Assembly: GCA_047618565.1 (NCBI GenBank)
Contig: JBLHKW010000004.1
Location: forward strand, 1 to 62,873
DNA from: JBLHKW01 sp047618565
GTDB taxonomy: Bacteria > Planctomycetota > UBA1135 > GCA-002686595
Reading direction: 5' to 3'
DNA: 62,873 nucleotides
Below, in pieces: positions 53,641 through 62,340 of this stretch (positions are counted from its first letter, which is position 1; every line of letters starts with the position of its first letter). The notes beneath the pieces are model-generated. The model saw only the letters and a list, made by a program, of their open reading frames with translations. It ran no database searches and was not told the DNA's origin. Made by a program: the position numbers and the translations under genes.

Positions 53641-54659
53641 ACCTCTGCGGCGCGCATGTGCTGCGCTACGTCCCAGAGCACGCGATCGAAGGGCTGCGGC
53701 TCCCATCCGAGCTCGCTGCGCGCCCGCTGACCCGTGAAACGGAACTGCAATCCCAGCAGCTTCAGCGCCTGAGGCGTGGCCAGCTTCACCGGCCGCACAC
53801 TCCCGACCAACCGTCCACCCGCGACGACCGCTGGCCACAGACGCCGGGGGACCGCGGCGCGCACGCCGGGCACCTCGAAGGCGCGCGCAACCTTCTGAAA
53901 GAGGTCGATCGCGGGCAAGAACGACTCCGCCAGGATGTACCGACGGCCCGGCACTCCGTGCTCCAGCGCCAACCGTATGCCACGCGCCACATCCTCGACG
54001 CCCACCACCGACACACCACCCGGCGGAGCGAGGGGGGCTCCCCGCCCGCGCCAGATCGATTGCATGAAGCGAGCGGTGTTCGAAGGCCGTCTGCTGCGCC
54101 CGAAGACGACCCCCGGATTCACCACGATGACCTCGGTGTCACCACGGACCTCCAGGGCGAGCTGCTCGGCCTCGCGCTTGGTGTCCACGTAGTCGACCCC
54201 GAGGTCCCCGGCGTTGAAGTGCGCGTCCTCGTCGAGGGCCTGATCATGCTGCGCATGGCCGACGGTCACGACGGAACTCACGTGAACGACACGGCCGAAT
54301 CCGTACCTGCATGCCGCTGCCAGAACCGTGCGCGTACCCTCCACGTTGACCTGACGCTGCAACGCGGCATCCCGCGCTTGATAGCTGATCAGTGCGGCCG
54401 CATGGACGAGCTCGGCACGCGCTGGCCCTCCTTGAGCGAGGGTCCCGGCGCATTCGGCCACGGCGCGCGCCGCTGCGTGCACGCTCGCTGGATGGGTAAG
54501 GTCGCCCGAGTGCCATTGCACGTCGAGTCCATCCAGGCCCTCGCGATCAGAACTCTGACGGCAGAGGATGTGCACCGAGCGGCCCTGGCCGACAAGTTCG
54601 TGCACCAGAGCCTGGCCAAGAAACCCGGTGCCCCCGGTAACCAGTACAGGATTGTTCAT
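53637..54659 (-). CDS. NAD(P)-dependent epimerase/dehydratase (extended SDR)
   Basis: Extended short-chain dehydrogenase/reductase of 340 aa. The Rossmann motif is 'MNNPVLVTGGTGFLGQALVHEL' and the active site has 'VHVSSVV' and Y-x3-K in 'GVDYVDTKREAEQLALE'. The 'VNPGVVFGRSRRPSNTARFMQ' and 'GVEDVARGIRLALEHG' segments fit the dihydroflavonol-reductase / 3-beta-HSD-like branch (hpnA type) rather than UDP-sugar epimerases. Substrate unknown. It overlaps both neighbours by ATGA, forming a tight three-gene operon with the kinase and the glycosyltransferase. Confidence 0.88.
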   Translation of the reverse strand: MNNPVLVTGGTGFLGQALVHELVGQGRSVHILCRQSSDREGLDGLDVQWHSGDLTHPASVHAAARAVAECAGTLAQGGPARAELVHAAALISYQARDAALQRQVNVEGTRTVLAAACRYGFGRVVHVSSVVTVGHAQHDQALDEDAHFNAGDLGVDYVDTKREAEQLALEVRGDTEVIVVNPGVVFGRSRRPSNTARFMQSIWRGRGAPLAPPGGVSVVGVEDVARGIRLALEHGVPGRRYILAESFLPAIDLFQKVARAFEVPGVRAAVPRRLWPAVVAGGRLVGSVRPVKLATPQALKLLGLQFRFTGQRARSELGWEPQPFDRVLWDVAQHMRAAEV

Positions 54660-56584
54660 GACGTTCGCGGCAAGGTGACCCTGGCGATGGCGCCGGTGCC
54701 GTCGGGGGCGTTTTCGAGTTCCACGTGCCCGCCCAGGTCCTCGACCACGCGCCGGACGATCGCGAGTCCCAGCCCCGTGCCACTGGAGCGCGTGGTGAGA
54801 TACGGTTCGAACAGTCGTTCTTCCACCTCGGGATCGATTCCGTGCCCGCTGTCTCGAAGCTCGAGCACGACTTCCTCCAGCGTCCCGGCCACATTGACGG
54901 CCAGCACGCCCCCATCCGGCATGGCCTCGAGAGCGTTGTGAACGAGGTTCACGAGCGCGCGCCGCAGCTCGCCCGGGTCCGCCCGCACGATGCCACCGGC
55001 GCCAGCGCGCCTCACCTCGATGCCCTGGCTCTCGACCCAGCTGCTGTTCAGGTCCAACACCTCATCGATGAGCTGGCCCAGGTCGACCACCTGCGGCTTC
55101 TTGTGCTCGCCCGCGAAGGCGTGGAAGTCGTGCGCAATCTCGCGCATGTTCTCGACCTGACGCTGAATCATCAGGATCGTGCGGTCGAGGATGTCGTCGA
55201 AGTCGTCGGAGCCTTCGTCGTGTGCGCGTTTCAGCAATCCGGCGCCCAGGCTGATGGGCGTGAGCGGATTCTTGATCTCGTGCGCAACCTGGCGCGCCAT
55301 CTCACGCCAGGCAGCGTCCTTCTCGGCCTTCACCAGCTGCTCACGGTTCTCCTTGAGCTGGATGGTCATGTAGTTGAAGTCCTCGGCCAGCGCGCCGAGC
55401 TCGTCCTGGGTTCCGAGGTCGATGCGCGCGTCCAGATCCCCGCCTGCGATCCGGCGCGTGTGCTCGGATAGCTTGAGGATCGGGCGTGTCGTACGGCGCG
55501 CGATCATGATCGTCCAGCACACCACGATCAGCAGCACGACCGCGGAAGCGCCGTAAAGGACGTCCTGCAGCTGTCGCACGGGAGCGTAGATGTCGGCGTT
55601 GTCGATGCCCACGCCAACGACCCACCCGAAGCCGCCCTCGCCCCCCCCGCGGCAGTGCTTGAACGCCGCCTTCTTCGGCACGCCACGGAAGGAATAATCA
55701 GGGTACATACCCCAGGCACTCGCGCGCGCACTCTCGACCATCTGCGGAAGGGCCACGGGCTCGACCGACACGCGCCTGCCGTACAGCTCGCGCCGTGGAT
55801 GGGCGATGATCGTGTCCGCGTCGGCGCGCCAGATCCAGGCGTAGGACGACGCGTAGATGTCCTCGCCAACCGCGACCTGCGCCGGCGTTCGGCCTGCCTG
55901 CTGGAGGCGGCGGACACCGAATTGAGAGACCTCGCTCTCGATGTGCTGCCAGTTCATCAGCAGGAACACGACGCCGGCGGGCTGTCCACCGCTGCGTGTG
56001 TCCTGGATTCGATGCCCGAAGCCGAGGTGCAGCGGGCCCGGGACAGTCCCTACGACGTGCGGCGTCGCCCCGGGATCGAGCAATGGCGTCGTGTGGCAAT
56101 CGACGAGTGCAGATCCGTCACGCATCGCCGCCTGAAACCACGGCTCGCTGGAGTAATCCCGACCTCGCAGGGCATCGAGCACATGCGCAGGCAGAGCCTC
56201 GCCGTCCTTGCCCCTGGCATTGGAAACGGCGTAGCGCCCCTCGGCATCCACGGCGACGACCAGGTCGAAGCTGTCCACGCGCTGGACCAGCAGGTTGAAG
56301 CGCTTCTCGAGGTTCGCCGCGAAGGACCGGTCGGCGGCATCGGTCACGAACCACTCGAGGATCGGGTCGGAAGCGAGCAGCTCCGCGTCGCGACGCCGCT
56401 CGCCGATCTCCTCGTCGATACGCCCCGCCAGGTCGCCGGCCAGGCTGAGGAGGTGATAGCGCACCACGTCGCCTGCCAGTCGGCTCGACACCTTCGTGTT
56501 GACGAAATAGGCGAAACCGACGAACGGCACGACGACGGCCGCCAGGACCGCCAGTACCCACTTGGTCGAGATGCGCCGGATCAT
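54656..56584 (-). CDS. Sensor histidine kinase with double Cache-type sensor, HAMP, HisKA and ATPase domains (NtrY-like)
   Basis: Inner-membrane sensor kinase of 642 aa. TM1 at residues ~10-28, a ~320-residue periplasmic Cache-like domain ('SFDLVVAVDAEGRYAVSN', 'GEDIYASSYAWIWRADADTIIAHP'), TM2 near 345-365, HAMP ('RRTTRPILKLSEHTRRIAGGDL'), phospho-acceptor H435 in 'MARQVAHEIKNPLTPI', N-box 'NLVHNALEAMPDGG' and G-boxes 'DSGHGIDPEVEERLFEPY' and 'SSGTGLGLAIVRRVVEDLGG'. No response-regulator gene is adjacent, so it is an orphan. Translationally coupled to the SDR gene. Confidence 0.93.
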   Translation of the reverse strand: MIRRISTKWVLAVLAAVVVPFVGFAYFVNTKVSSRLAGDVVRYHLLSLAGDLAGRIDEEIGERRRDAELLASDPILEWFVTDAADRSFAANLEKRFNLLVQRVDSFDLVVAVDAEGRYAVSNARGKDGEALPAHVLDALRGRDYSSEPWFQAAMRDGSALVDCHTTPLLDPGATPHVVGTVPGPLHLGFGHRIQDTRSGGQPAGVVFLLMNWQHIESEVSQFGVRRLQQAGRTPAQVAVGEDIYASSYAWIWRADADTIIAHPRRELYGRRVSVEPVALPQMVESARASAWGMYPDYSFRGVPKKAAFKHCRGGGEGGFGWVVGVGIDNADIYAPVRQLQDVLYGASAVVLLIVVCWTIMIARRTTRPILKLSEHTRRIAGGDLDARIDLGTQDELGALAEDFNYMTIQLKENREQLVKAEKDAAWREMARQVAHEIKNPLTPISLGAGLLKRAHDEGSDDFDDILDRTILMIQRQVENMREIAHDFHAFAGEHKKPQVVDLGQLIDEVLDLNSSWVESQGIEVRRAGAGGIVRADPGELRRALVNLVHNALEAMPDGGVLAVNVAGTLEEVVLELRDSGHGIDPEVEERLFEPYLTTRSSGTGLGLAIVRRVVEDLGGHVELENAPDGTGAIARVTLPRTS

Positions 56585-56709
56585 GGGTCGTAGATTCTAC
56601 GCCGACGAGAACAGCAGCCCAGAACGGTGCTCTCGATGCGGCCGGCAGCGTATCATGCCGCCGCCCTCGGAGAGCTACCGAGGACGGCTGACCGCGCCCG
56701 AGAAGTCCC

Positions 56710-57828
56710 TTGCACCACCGCATCCTGATCGTCCGCCTTTCCCATCTGGGAGATGTGGTCCACGCCCTGCCCGTCTACCACGCGCTGAGGCATGCGTACC
56801 CGGAGGCGGAACTGGCATGGGCAGTCCAGTCGGAGTTCGCCGGCGTTCTCTCGTCACTGCCGGGCCTTGCGCGCACCTTTCTCTTCGGGCGCCGGCAGGG
56901 TCTCTCGGCGTGGAGCCGCCTACGCCGGGATTTCGCCGAATGGCAGCCGGACTGGGCCGTGGATGCCCAGGGGAACACCAAGAGCGCGATGGTGACCCTG
57001 ACCAGTGGCGCCGCGCGCCGCAGCGGACTGGCGCGCGCCGACTGGCGCGAGCGATTTGCCTCCCATACTTCCACGGACCGCGCGCCCGCAGCCCGGGGCC
57101 CGCACGCGGTCGAGCGCATGATCTCCCTGGCCCGCCACGTGGCGCCGGACATCGACGCGGACTCGATTCGCTTCGACCTTCCGCTGACCGACACGGCGCG
57201 GGAACGCGGTCGGGCCCTGCTGGCGGAACATGCTGCGGGAGCGCCCCCTGACTGGATCGTTCACCTCTCCGCCCTGCCGGACGTGCGCGCCTGGCCCGCG
57301 GGACACTTCGCCGAGCTCGTGCGCGAATTGCAGGCCGCGGGTCGTTCGGTGCTGGTGTTGTCGGGCCCCGAGGAGGCCGAGATCGGTCGCAATCTGGCTG
57401 CGGAACTCGACCTGCCGGGCGTCAGCCACTGGGTAGAGCAGCGCGGGCTCGAAGACCTGGCCGTCGCCTTCGCCGCCGCCGCGAGCCGGGGGTCGCGCCT
57501 GCTTGCTTGCGACTCCGGACCGGCGCACCTGGCAGCAGCAGTCGGGCTCGAGGTTAGCCTGCTCGCCGGCCCACAGGACCCCGAACGCACAGGCCCCTGG
57601 CCCTACCGCCTGGGGACGAAACACCTGCAGCACGCGGCCCTCCTGAATCCCGCCCCACCGGAATGCGCACCCTGCCTCGCCCGACGTTGCAGCCACGCAC
57701 ACGGGCCGGTATGCATGACCGGTCTCGGGCCGGCCCACGTGGCCTCGATCCTGCTCAACGTCGCCCCCCCGCCCCACCAACTCAGCTCGCCGCCTCCCTC
57801 GGATGCTGCGCGCGCCACCCCCCACTGA
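56710..57828 (+). CDS. Family 9 glycosyltransferase (heptosyltransferase-like)
   Basis: ADP-heptose:LPS heptosyltransferase-like GT-B enzyme of 372 aa. 'RILIVRLSHLGDVVHALPVYHAL' is the GT9 N-terminal signature; 'WIVHLSALPDVRAWPAGHFAELV' and 'LLACDSGPAHLAAAVGLEVSLL' bind the nucleotide sugar. 'PECAPCLARRCSHAHGPVCM' is the usual Cys-containing C-terminal segment. The start is TTG at 56710. Probably adds sugars to the lipopolysaccharide core. It leads a two-gene unit with the membrane protein after 9 bp. Confidence 0.9.
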   Translation: MHHRILIVRLSHLGDVVHALPVYHALRHAYPEAELAWAVQSEFAGVLSSLPGLARTFLFGRRQGLSAWSRLRRDFAEWQPDWAVDAQGNTKSAMVTLTSGAARRSGLARADWRERFASHTSTDRAPAARGPHAVERMISLARHVAPDIDADSIRFDLPLTDTARERGRALLAEHAAGAPPDWIVHLSALPDVRAWPAGHFAELVRELQAAGRSVLVLSGPEEAEIGRNLAAELDLPGVSHWVEQRGLEDLAVAFAAAASRGSRLLACDSGPAHLAAAVGLEVSLLAGPQDPERTGPWPYRLGTKHLQHAALLNPAPPECAPCLARRCSHAHGPVCMTGLGPAHVASILLNVAPPPHQLSSPPPSDAARATPH

Positions 57829-57837
57829 TCCACGCCG

Positions 57838-58560
57838 ATGCGGATGCTGTACTACTTCGCGGCCCTGGGAGCCCTGATCATCCCGGGCCTGCTCGCCACC
57901 GCCGCACTCGGGCTCGGAGGGCGCGCCGAACTGCACCTGAAGGTCGGGCTGATCTCGGCCATCTGCACGGTCGGGCTGCACACGCTGGTGATCCTCTTCA
58001 TGATCGTCACGGGGCGAGTCCTGCGTGAGGCGATGCGTACGCGCGACTTCCCGAAGGAGTTCCTCGAGGAGCTGAACGATTTCTTCAGTAAGAAGGCCGC
58101 CTACCCGGCCGCCGTGTTCGGAGCCCTGTCGATCGTGTTCGCCGGGGTCGCTGGATACGCAGTCCCCTCCCTGGGCCTGCCGCTCTGGATCCACCCGCTC
58201 GTGGGAGCCATGGCGGTGCTCTTCAACTTCTGGGTCATGCTGGTCGAGTTCGCCGCACTGCGCGCGAACAAGGGCCTGATCGACCGCGCAGCCCTGATGC
58301 TCGACCAGATCGACATCGAACTCGCCGCGAAGGGCGAGCTGCCCGTGGACGATGACGCCTTCGATGCGACCCACATGCTGCGCGGCGGCATGATCCTCGC
58401 GATCAGCGCCTGGCTGCCCTACCTGTACTGGGGCATGATCGAGTGGCAGGGTGACTTCAGCCGGGTGAGTATCCACCCCTGGCTCGAAGCGTCCTTGCTC
58501 GGACTCCTGGTCTGGTTCCTCGCGCGTCGCGAGAAGGCCGGCCAGGCCCATCCGGGCTAG
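57838..58560 (+). CDS. Membrane protein of unknown function
   Basis: 240-aa protein with about five membrane segments ('YYFAALGALIIPGLLATAAL', 'VGLISAICTVGLHTLVILFM', 'AAVFGALSIVFAGVAGYAVP', 'LVGAMAVLFNFWVMLVEFAA', 'LEASLLGLLVWFLARR'). Conserved-looking His in the second and fourth segments might bind a cofactor, but no family is recognised. A soluble loop at residues ~140-185 is acidic. Its TAG stop lies in a CGGGCTAGCCCG palindrome. Confidence 0.7.
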   Translation: MRMLYYFAALGALIIPGLLATAALGLGGRAELHLKVGLISAICTVGLHTLVILFMIVTGRVLREAMRTRDFPKEFLEELNDFFSKKAAYPAAVFGALSIVFAGVAGYAVPSLGLPLWIHPLVGAMAVLFNFWVMLVEFAALRANKGLIDRAALMLDQIDIELAAKGELPVDDDAFDATHMLRGGMILAISAWLPYLYWGMIEWQGDFSRVSIHPWLEASLLGLLVWFLARREKAGQAHPG

Positions 58561-58564
58561 CCCG
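58553..58564. repeat. Family A-like terminal palindrome at a stop codon
   Basis: CGGGCTAGCCCG, a perfect 12-bp dyad matching the outermost bases of the family A repeat read in both directions. It spans the TAG stop of the membrane protein gene, 9 bp before the stop of the convergent sulfatase-like gene. It is short enough to be chance. Confidence 0.35.
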
Positions 58565-58572
58565 AAACAGAT

Positions 58573-59853
58573 TCAGTCGTCGCCCATGTAGCCGAGTTGC
58601 TTCAGGCGCTCCACTTCATCCGTGCTCAGCTCGATACTGGCCTCCGGCTCGAATGAGTGAGCGCGCTCACGGGAGCGGGCGCGCAGCTCCTCGAGACGTC
58701 CGGCCAGTACCTCGAGGACGTTCGGATGCTCGGCACTCACGTCGCTTTGCTCCAGGGGATCAGCGTCGAGGTCGAACAGCAACTGGCGATCCTGCGCCAG
58801 GTCGACCAGGTACTTCCAGCGACCATCGATCAGGCCATCCCAGTCGCGTCCGTTGGTATTGCGCATCTCGGCCAGGATCGGGCCACTCCGGGAATCGTCG
58901 CCATGCATGCGCGCCACCAGGCTCACTCCCTCGCCATGTTCCATCGCCTGAACCCCCAGCAGATCGAAGAGCGTCGGAGCAAGGTCCACGCAGCTGACGG
59001 CGGCCGTCACTCGACGCGGCGCCACATGCGGTGCCTGGATCAGCAGCGGGACGCGCAGGACCTCTTCGTAGAGCGTCTTGCGATGCCCACCGGCCCCATG
59101 GTCACGAAACTCCTCCCCGTGGTCGGCGATCAAGGCCACCACGGTCTGATCGCGCAGAGCCAGCGTGTCCAGCTCGTCGAGCAGGCGGCCAACATGCAGG
59201 TCCGTGAGCACGATCTCACCGTCGTACATGTCGAGCTTCTCATCGCCAAAGGGCTCGACCACGCCGGGATGGTGCTGGTAGACACTGTGCGGATCGAAGT
59301 AGTGCAGCCAGAGGAACCAGCGCTCGTCGGACGCCCGCGCGCGTAGCCAGGCGATGCCCTTGTCCGTCACCGCGGGTGCGCTGACCTGGTGGTGCGACTC
59401 CCTGAAGTCGTCGAAGACCAGCTCCTCGTCGAAGTCCTGGAAGCCCTGGTCGATCTTGAAGCGCCGGCTCAGGTAGAGATGGCTCGTGACCGCCCCCGTA
59501 CTGAAACCCTGCGCGGCCAGCTGCTCGGCCATCGTGACGTAGGATTCCGCCAGGACCGAATCGTCAGCCGTGCATCGGTGCGCCGATGGATACAGCGAGG
59601 TCATGATCGACACCACGCTCGGGAGCGTCCACGAGCACACGGAATGGGCCGATTCGAACTGCACACTCCGTGCGGCCAGCGCATCGATCGCGGGCGAGGT
59701 CGGGCGCTCGTACCCGTAACAGCCCAGATGGTCGGAGCGCAGGGTGTCGATCGTGATCAACAGCAGGTTGCGCGCGGACTCATCCGCGGAACCGCAACCG
59801 GAACTCCCATGGCAGACGAGAGCGAGCCCCCATGCGGCGAGCGGGAGACGCAT
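58573..59853 (-). CDS. Sulfatase-like hydrolase (alkaline phosphatase superfamily) with Thr at the nucleophile position
   Basis: 426-aa lipoprotein or exported hydrolase ('LAAWGLALVCHGSSGCGS'). 'NLLLITIDTLRSDHLGCYGY' holds the first metal Asp pair, 'FLWLHYFDPHSVYQHHPG' and 'VVALIADHGEEFRDHGAGGH' the remaining metal and substrate ligands. The sulfatase signature C/S-x-P-S-R, whose Cys/Ser becomes formylglycine, reads T-L-P-S-V here. A formylglycine is therefore impossible and a Thr nucleophile as in phosphatases is expected. The substrate may be a phosphate ester rather than a sulfate. It follows the TPR lipoprotein by 9 bp. Confidence 0.88.
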   Translation of the reverse strand: MRLPLAAWGLALVCHGSSGCGSADESARNLLLITIDTLRSDHLGCYGYERPTSPAIDALAARSVQFESAHSVCSWTLPSVVSIMTSLYPSAHRCTADDSVLAESYVTMAEQLAAQGFSTGAVTSHLYLSRRFKIDQGFQDFDEELVFDDFRESHHQVSAPAVTDKGIAWLRARASDERWFLWLHYFDPHSVYQHHPGVVEPFGDEKLDMYDGEIVLTDLHVGRLLDELDTLALRDQTVVALIADHGEEFRDHGAGGHRKTLYEEVLRVPLLIQAPHVAPRRVTAAVSCVDLAPTLFDLLGVQAMEHGEGVSLVARMHGDDSRSGPILAEMRNTNGRDWDGLIDGRWKYLVDLAQDRQLLFDLDADPLEQSDVSAEHPNVLEVLAGRLEELRARSRERAHSFEPEASIELSTDEVERLKQLGYMGDD

Positions 59854-59862
59854 CCCCAGCCC

Positions 59863-61113
59863 CTATTCGCCGCCCGGATCCAGGGTCTCGAGCAGCTCGT
59901 GGGTATCCCTGTATTCGGGCCAGAAGCTCTCGATCTGCCTCAGCATGCTCACCCGCTCGGCCTGTGACGACGCTCCTTGCGCTCTCCGATAGAGCGCCGC
60001 CGCGTGATCGACGTAGTCCTCCAGCGTCGTCAGGCGCGAGCGCGCGTCCTCGAACCACTCGCGCTCGTCCAGCAGCTCGGTGTAGACCCGGATCGCCTCC
60101 ACGTACCTGAAGTCCCGCTCGAGGTCGAGCGCCAGCTCGTACTTGACCTGTGCGCGAGCGTCGTCGATGTCCGCGAGCTTGTCCTTAAACACGTCCTTCT
60201 GTTCGACGGTCAGGGCCAGTCCCTCCTCGATCAGCCCGCGTGCGCGCGCGAAGTCGCCGCGCAGGATCATCATCTCGGCCCCTTCGGACATGCGCAGGGC
60301 CTGGGCTTCGATCTCGGTGCGTGCACGTCCTTCCTCAGCCTCCGCACTATCCGGATCGAGCAGAACCGCCAGGCGGTATTCGTTGCGACTGGCGTGGTAG
60401 AGCGAGTCCGCCTCGAGCGCGCGCGCAACCGCCATGCGTCGCTGCGAAAGCAAGCGGTCGACCTCACCGACCCGTCGCGCGGCCTGCAGGTTGCCCTCAC
60501 CGTACTGGCTGTACTTGTCCGAGTACTGGAATCGGCTGCGAGCCACCTGGAGCCAGTACTCATGCAACGCGCGCACGCCGTCGACGTAGTAGTCGTCGCC
60601 CAGGCCCGCACGGTAATTGATCTGGATCAGAACGCGCGCCAGTCCGCCGCGGGCAATATCCAGGGTCGAGTCCAGCTCGAGCGAGCGCTCGTATCCGTCG
60701 CGCGCAGCTTCCAGCTGCTCCTCGATGTGCAGGTCGCGCGCCTTGATGTACCAGCTCAGCCCGAGCTTGCGGCGGGTCTTGTCGATCCAGTTGACCGACT
60801 GATCCACCTCGGGATCCAGAGCCTCGGCGGCATGGAAGAGCTCGAGCGCCTCCTCGTCCCGGCCCTCGAACGTCGCCCGGCGTCCCTGCTCGAGCAGGAA
60901 GGCGATGCTGGCCCCGCGATGGGCCTCCTGCGCGTTCTTGTCGTCGGGCGCGTTCTCGACCAGCTGGGCAGCCCGTTCGACCGCCTTGCGGAATTCGCCG
61001 TGGGCCACCAGGGAGCCCACCTCCGAGTTAGCAGAAACGTCATGCTTCGCCGATTGGCATGCCAGGCTCAGACTCGCCAGGAGAGCCGCGAGGGGGAGGT
61101 AAGTGCTCGTCAT
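59863..61113 (-). CDS. TPR-repeat lipoprotein
   Basis: 416-aa lipoprotein ('LAALLASLSLACQSAKHDVS' lipobox). The body consists of TPR-like helical pairs ('LVAHGEFRKAVERAAQLVEN', 'RATFEGRDEEALELFHAAEALDPE', 'LEAARDGYERSLELDSTLDIA', 'MMILRGDFARARGLIEEGLAL', 'DFRYVEAIRVYTELLDEREW'). It is a predicted envelope protein-protein interaction platform. The ATG at 61113 has a good GGAG site. It lies between lptG (84 bp upstream) and the sulfatase-like gene in a minus-strand series. Confidence 0.8.
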   Translation of the reverse strand: MTSTYLPLAALLASLSLACQSAKHDVSANSEVGSLVAHGEFRKAVERAAQLVENAPDDKNAQEAHRGASIAFLLEQGRRATFEGRDEEALELFHAAEALDPEVDQSVNWIDKTRRKLGLSWYIKARDLHIEEQLEAARDGYERSLELDSTLDIARGGLARVLIQINYRAGLGDDYYVDGVRALHEYWLQVARSRFQYSDKYSQYGEGNLQAARRVGEVDRLLSQRRMAVARALEADSLYHASRNEYRLAVLLDPDSAEAEEGRARTEIEAQALRMSEGAEMMILRGDFARARGLIEEGLALTVEQKDVFKDKLADIDDARAQVKYELALDLERDFRYVEAIRVYTELLDEREWFEDARSRLTTLEDYVDHAAALYRRAQGASSQAERVSMLRQIESFWPEYRDTHELLETLDPGGE

Positions 61114-61197
61114 ATCGCTCCAGAGGGTAGGGACGGCCGGTGGGACGATCCAGGGCCTGGATTCTTCCTCCATTAAATATCCGTCCCTGGCGGGGAC

Positions 61198-62340
61198 TCA
61201 GGTACGCATGGAGTCGAACAGGACGACCCCCACGCTCCCGAAGAGCAGCACCGGCAGCCAGCTCGAGATGACCGGTGAGAGAGCGCCCTGGATGCCCATG
61301 GTGCGGCAGACGAAATCCGTCGCGAAGTAGAACAGGGCCATCCCCATGCCGAGGGCCATGCGCTCGCTGCCACGCCCACGCTCGAAGCCGAGCATGACCG
61401 GGATGGCGACCAGCAACAGGACCAGGTTGGCCAGGGGGAACGTCAGGTGGTACTGCCAGAGGGTCTGGTAGACGACGTTGTCCGGATCGCGTCGCATCAA
61501 CCTGCGGACCTCCGAGAAGGAGAGTTCGAGCGGGTTGTCGCGCGCGCGTCGATAGGTCAGGGCCTGTTTGGGGGTGAACACGACCCCTTCCAGGGAGTGC
61601 AACTCGCCGACCTCCAGCGCCTCCGACACCGTCCGCGTGACGCCGCCGGTCAGGAGCCAGGTATCCGAACGCCAGTCGGCACGCGGAGCCAGGATGGTCT
61701 TGGTCGACGCGCCATCCCGGATGATCGCCTCGAAGTCCTCCACGTGAGCCCCGTGCCCATCCGCATCGCCGGGGTGGAAGGAACCGAGCCTCAGATTGTT
61801 GCCGTCGAGGTCCCGCAGCCAGAGGTTGTGGTACTCGCGCTCGTAGCGGTGGTTCTCGAGTACGTCGAGCAGGGCATCGCGCGGATCCGCGATCGAATTC
61901 GAGGCCCACTCGCGCACACCGAACATCCCCAGCGCCGCCAGCAGGCCGCCCGCGAATACCGGCATCAACAAGCGGTGCGCACTGACTCCGGCGCCCAGCA
62001 CGGCCACGACCTCGTTTGCCTTGAGCAACCGATTGACGGAGAACATGCCCGCAACAAGGGTCACGAAGGGCGCCACCTGGAGAAACAGGTACGGCAAGTT
62101 CAACAGGTGGTAGCGCAGGATCAGCTTCGAATCGACCATGGTTCCATCGGGCCAGGGCTCGAAGAAATCGTCGATGTGTGCCGCCAGGTCGAGGACCCAG
62201 AATAGTCCCACCACGAGCAACAGGGCGGTGGAGTAGGACGTGACGAAGAGCCGTGCGGTGTAGCGATCGAGGCGACCGACAGGACGCAGCTGCCTGCGGC
62301 CGGTATCGCGCAGGTTCGGTTGAACGGGCTGGCGGCTCAT
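61198..62340 (-). CDS. lptG: LPS export permease, LptF/LptG family
   Basis: 380-aa inner-membrane component of the LptB2FG ABC transporter, which extracts lipopolysaccharide for export. 'LDRYTARLFVTSYSTALLLVVGLF' and 'LPYLFLQVAPFVTLVAGMFSVNRLLKANEVVAV' are family signatures; a periplasmic jellyroll region (residues ~140-285) separates three N-terminal from three C-terminal helices. Assigned LptG as the second copy, since the gene upstream is LptF-like; the two letters could be swapped. Its ATG overlaps the upstream stop by ATGA. Confidence 0.9.
   Translation of the reverse strand: MSRQPVQPNLRDTGRRQLRPVGRLDRYTARLFVTSYSTALLLVVGLFWVLDLAAHIDDFFEPWPDGTMVDSKLILRYHLLNLPYLFLQVAPFVTLVAGMFSVNRLLKANEVVAVLGAGVSAHRLLMPVFAGGLLAALGMFGVREWASNSIADPRDALLDVLENHRYEREYHNLWLRDLDGNNLRLGSFHPGDADGHGAHVEDFEAIIRDGASTKTILAPRADWRSDTWLLTGGVTRTVSEALEVGELHSLEGVVFTPKQALTYRRARDNPLELSFSEVRRLMRRDPDNVVYQTLWQYHLTFPLANLVLLLVAIPVMLGFERGRGSERMALGMGMALFYFATDFVCRTMGIQGALSPVISSWLPVLLFGSVGVVLFDSMRT

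Noticed and set aside
58553..58564. Treating the CGGGCTAGCCCG palindrome as a full repeat copy
   Set aside because: Only 12 bp match the repeat ends, which can occur by chance in GC-rich DNA; it is listed as a low-confidence fragment only.
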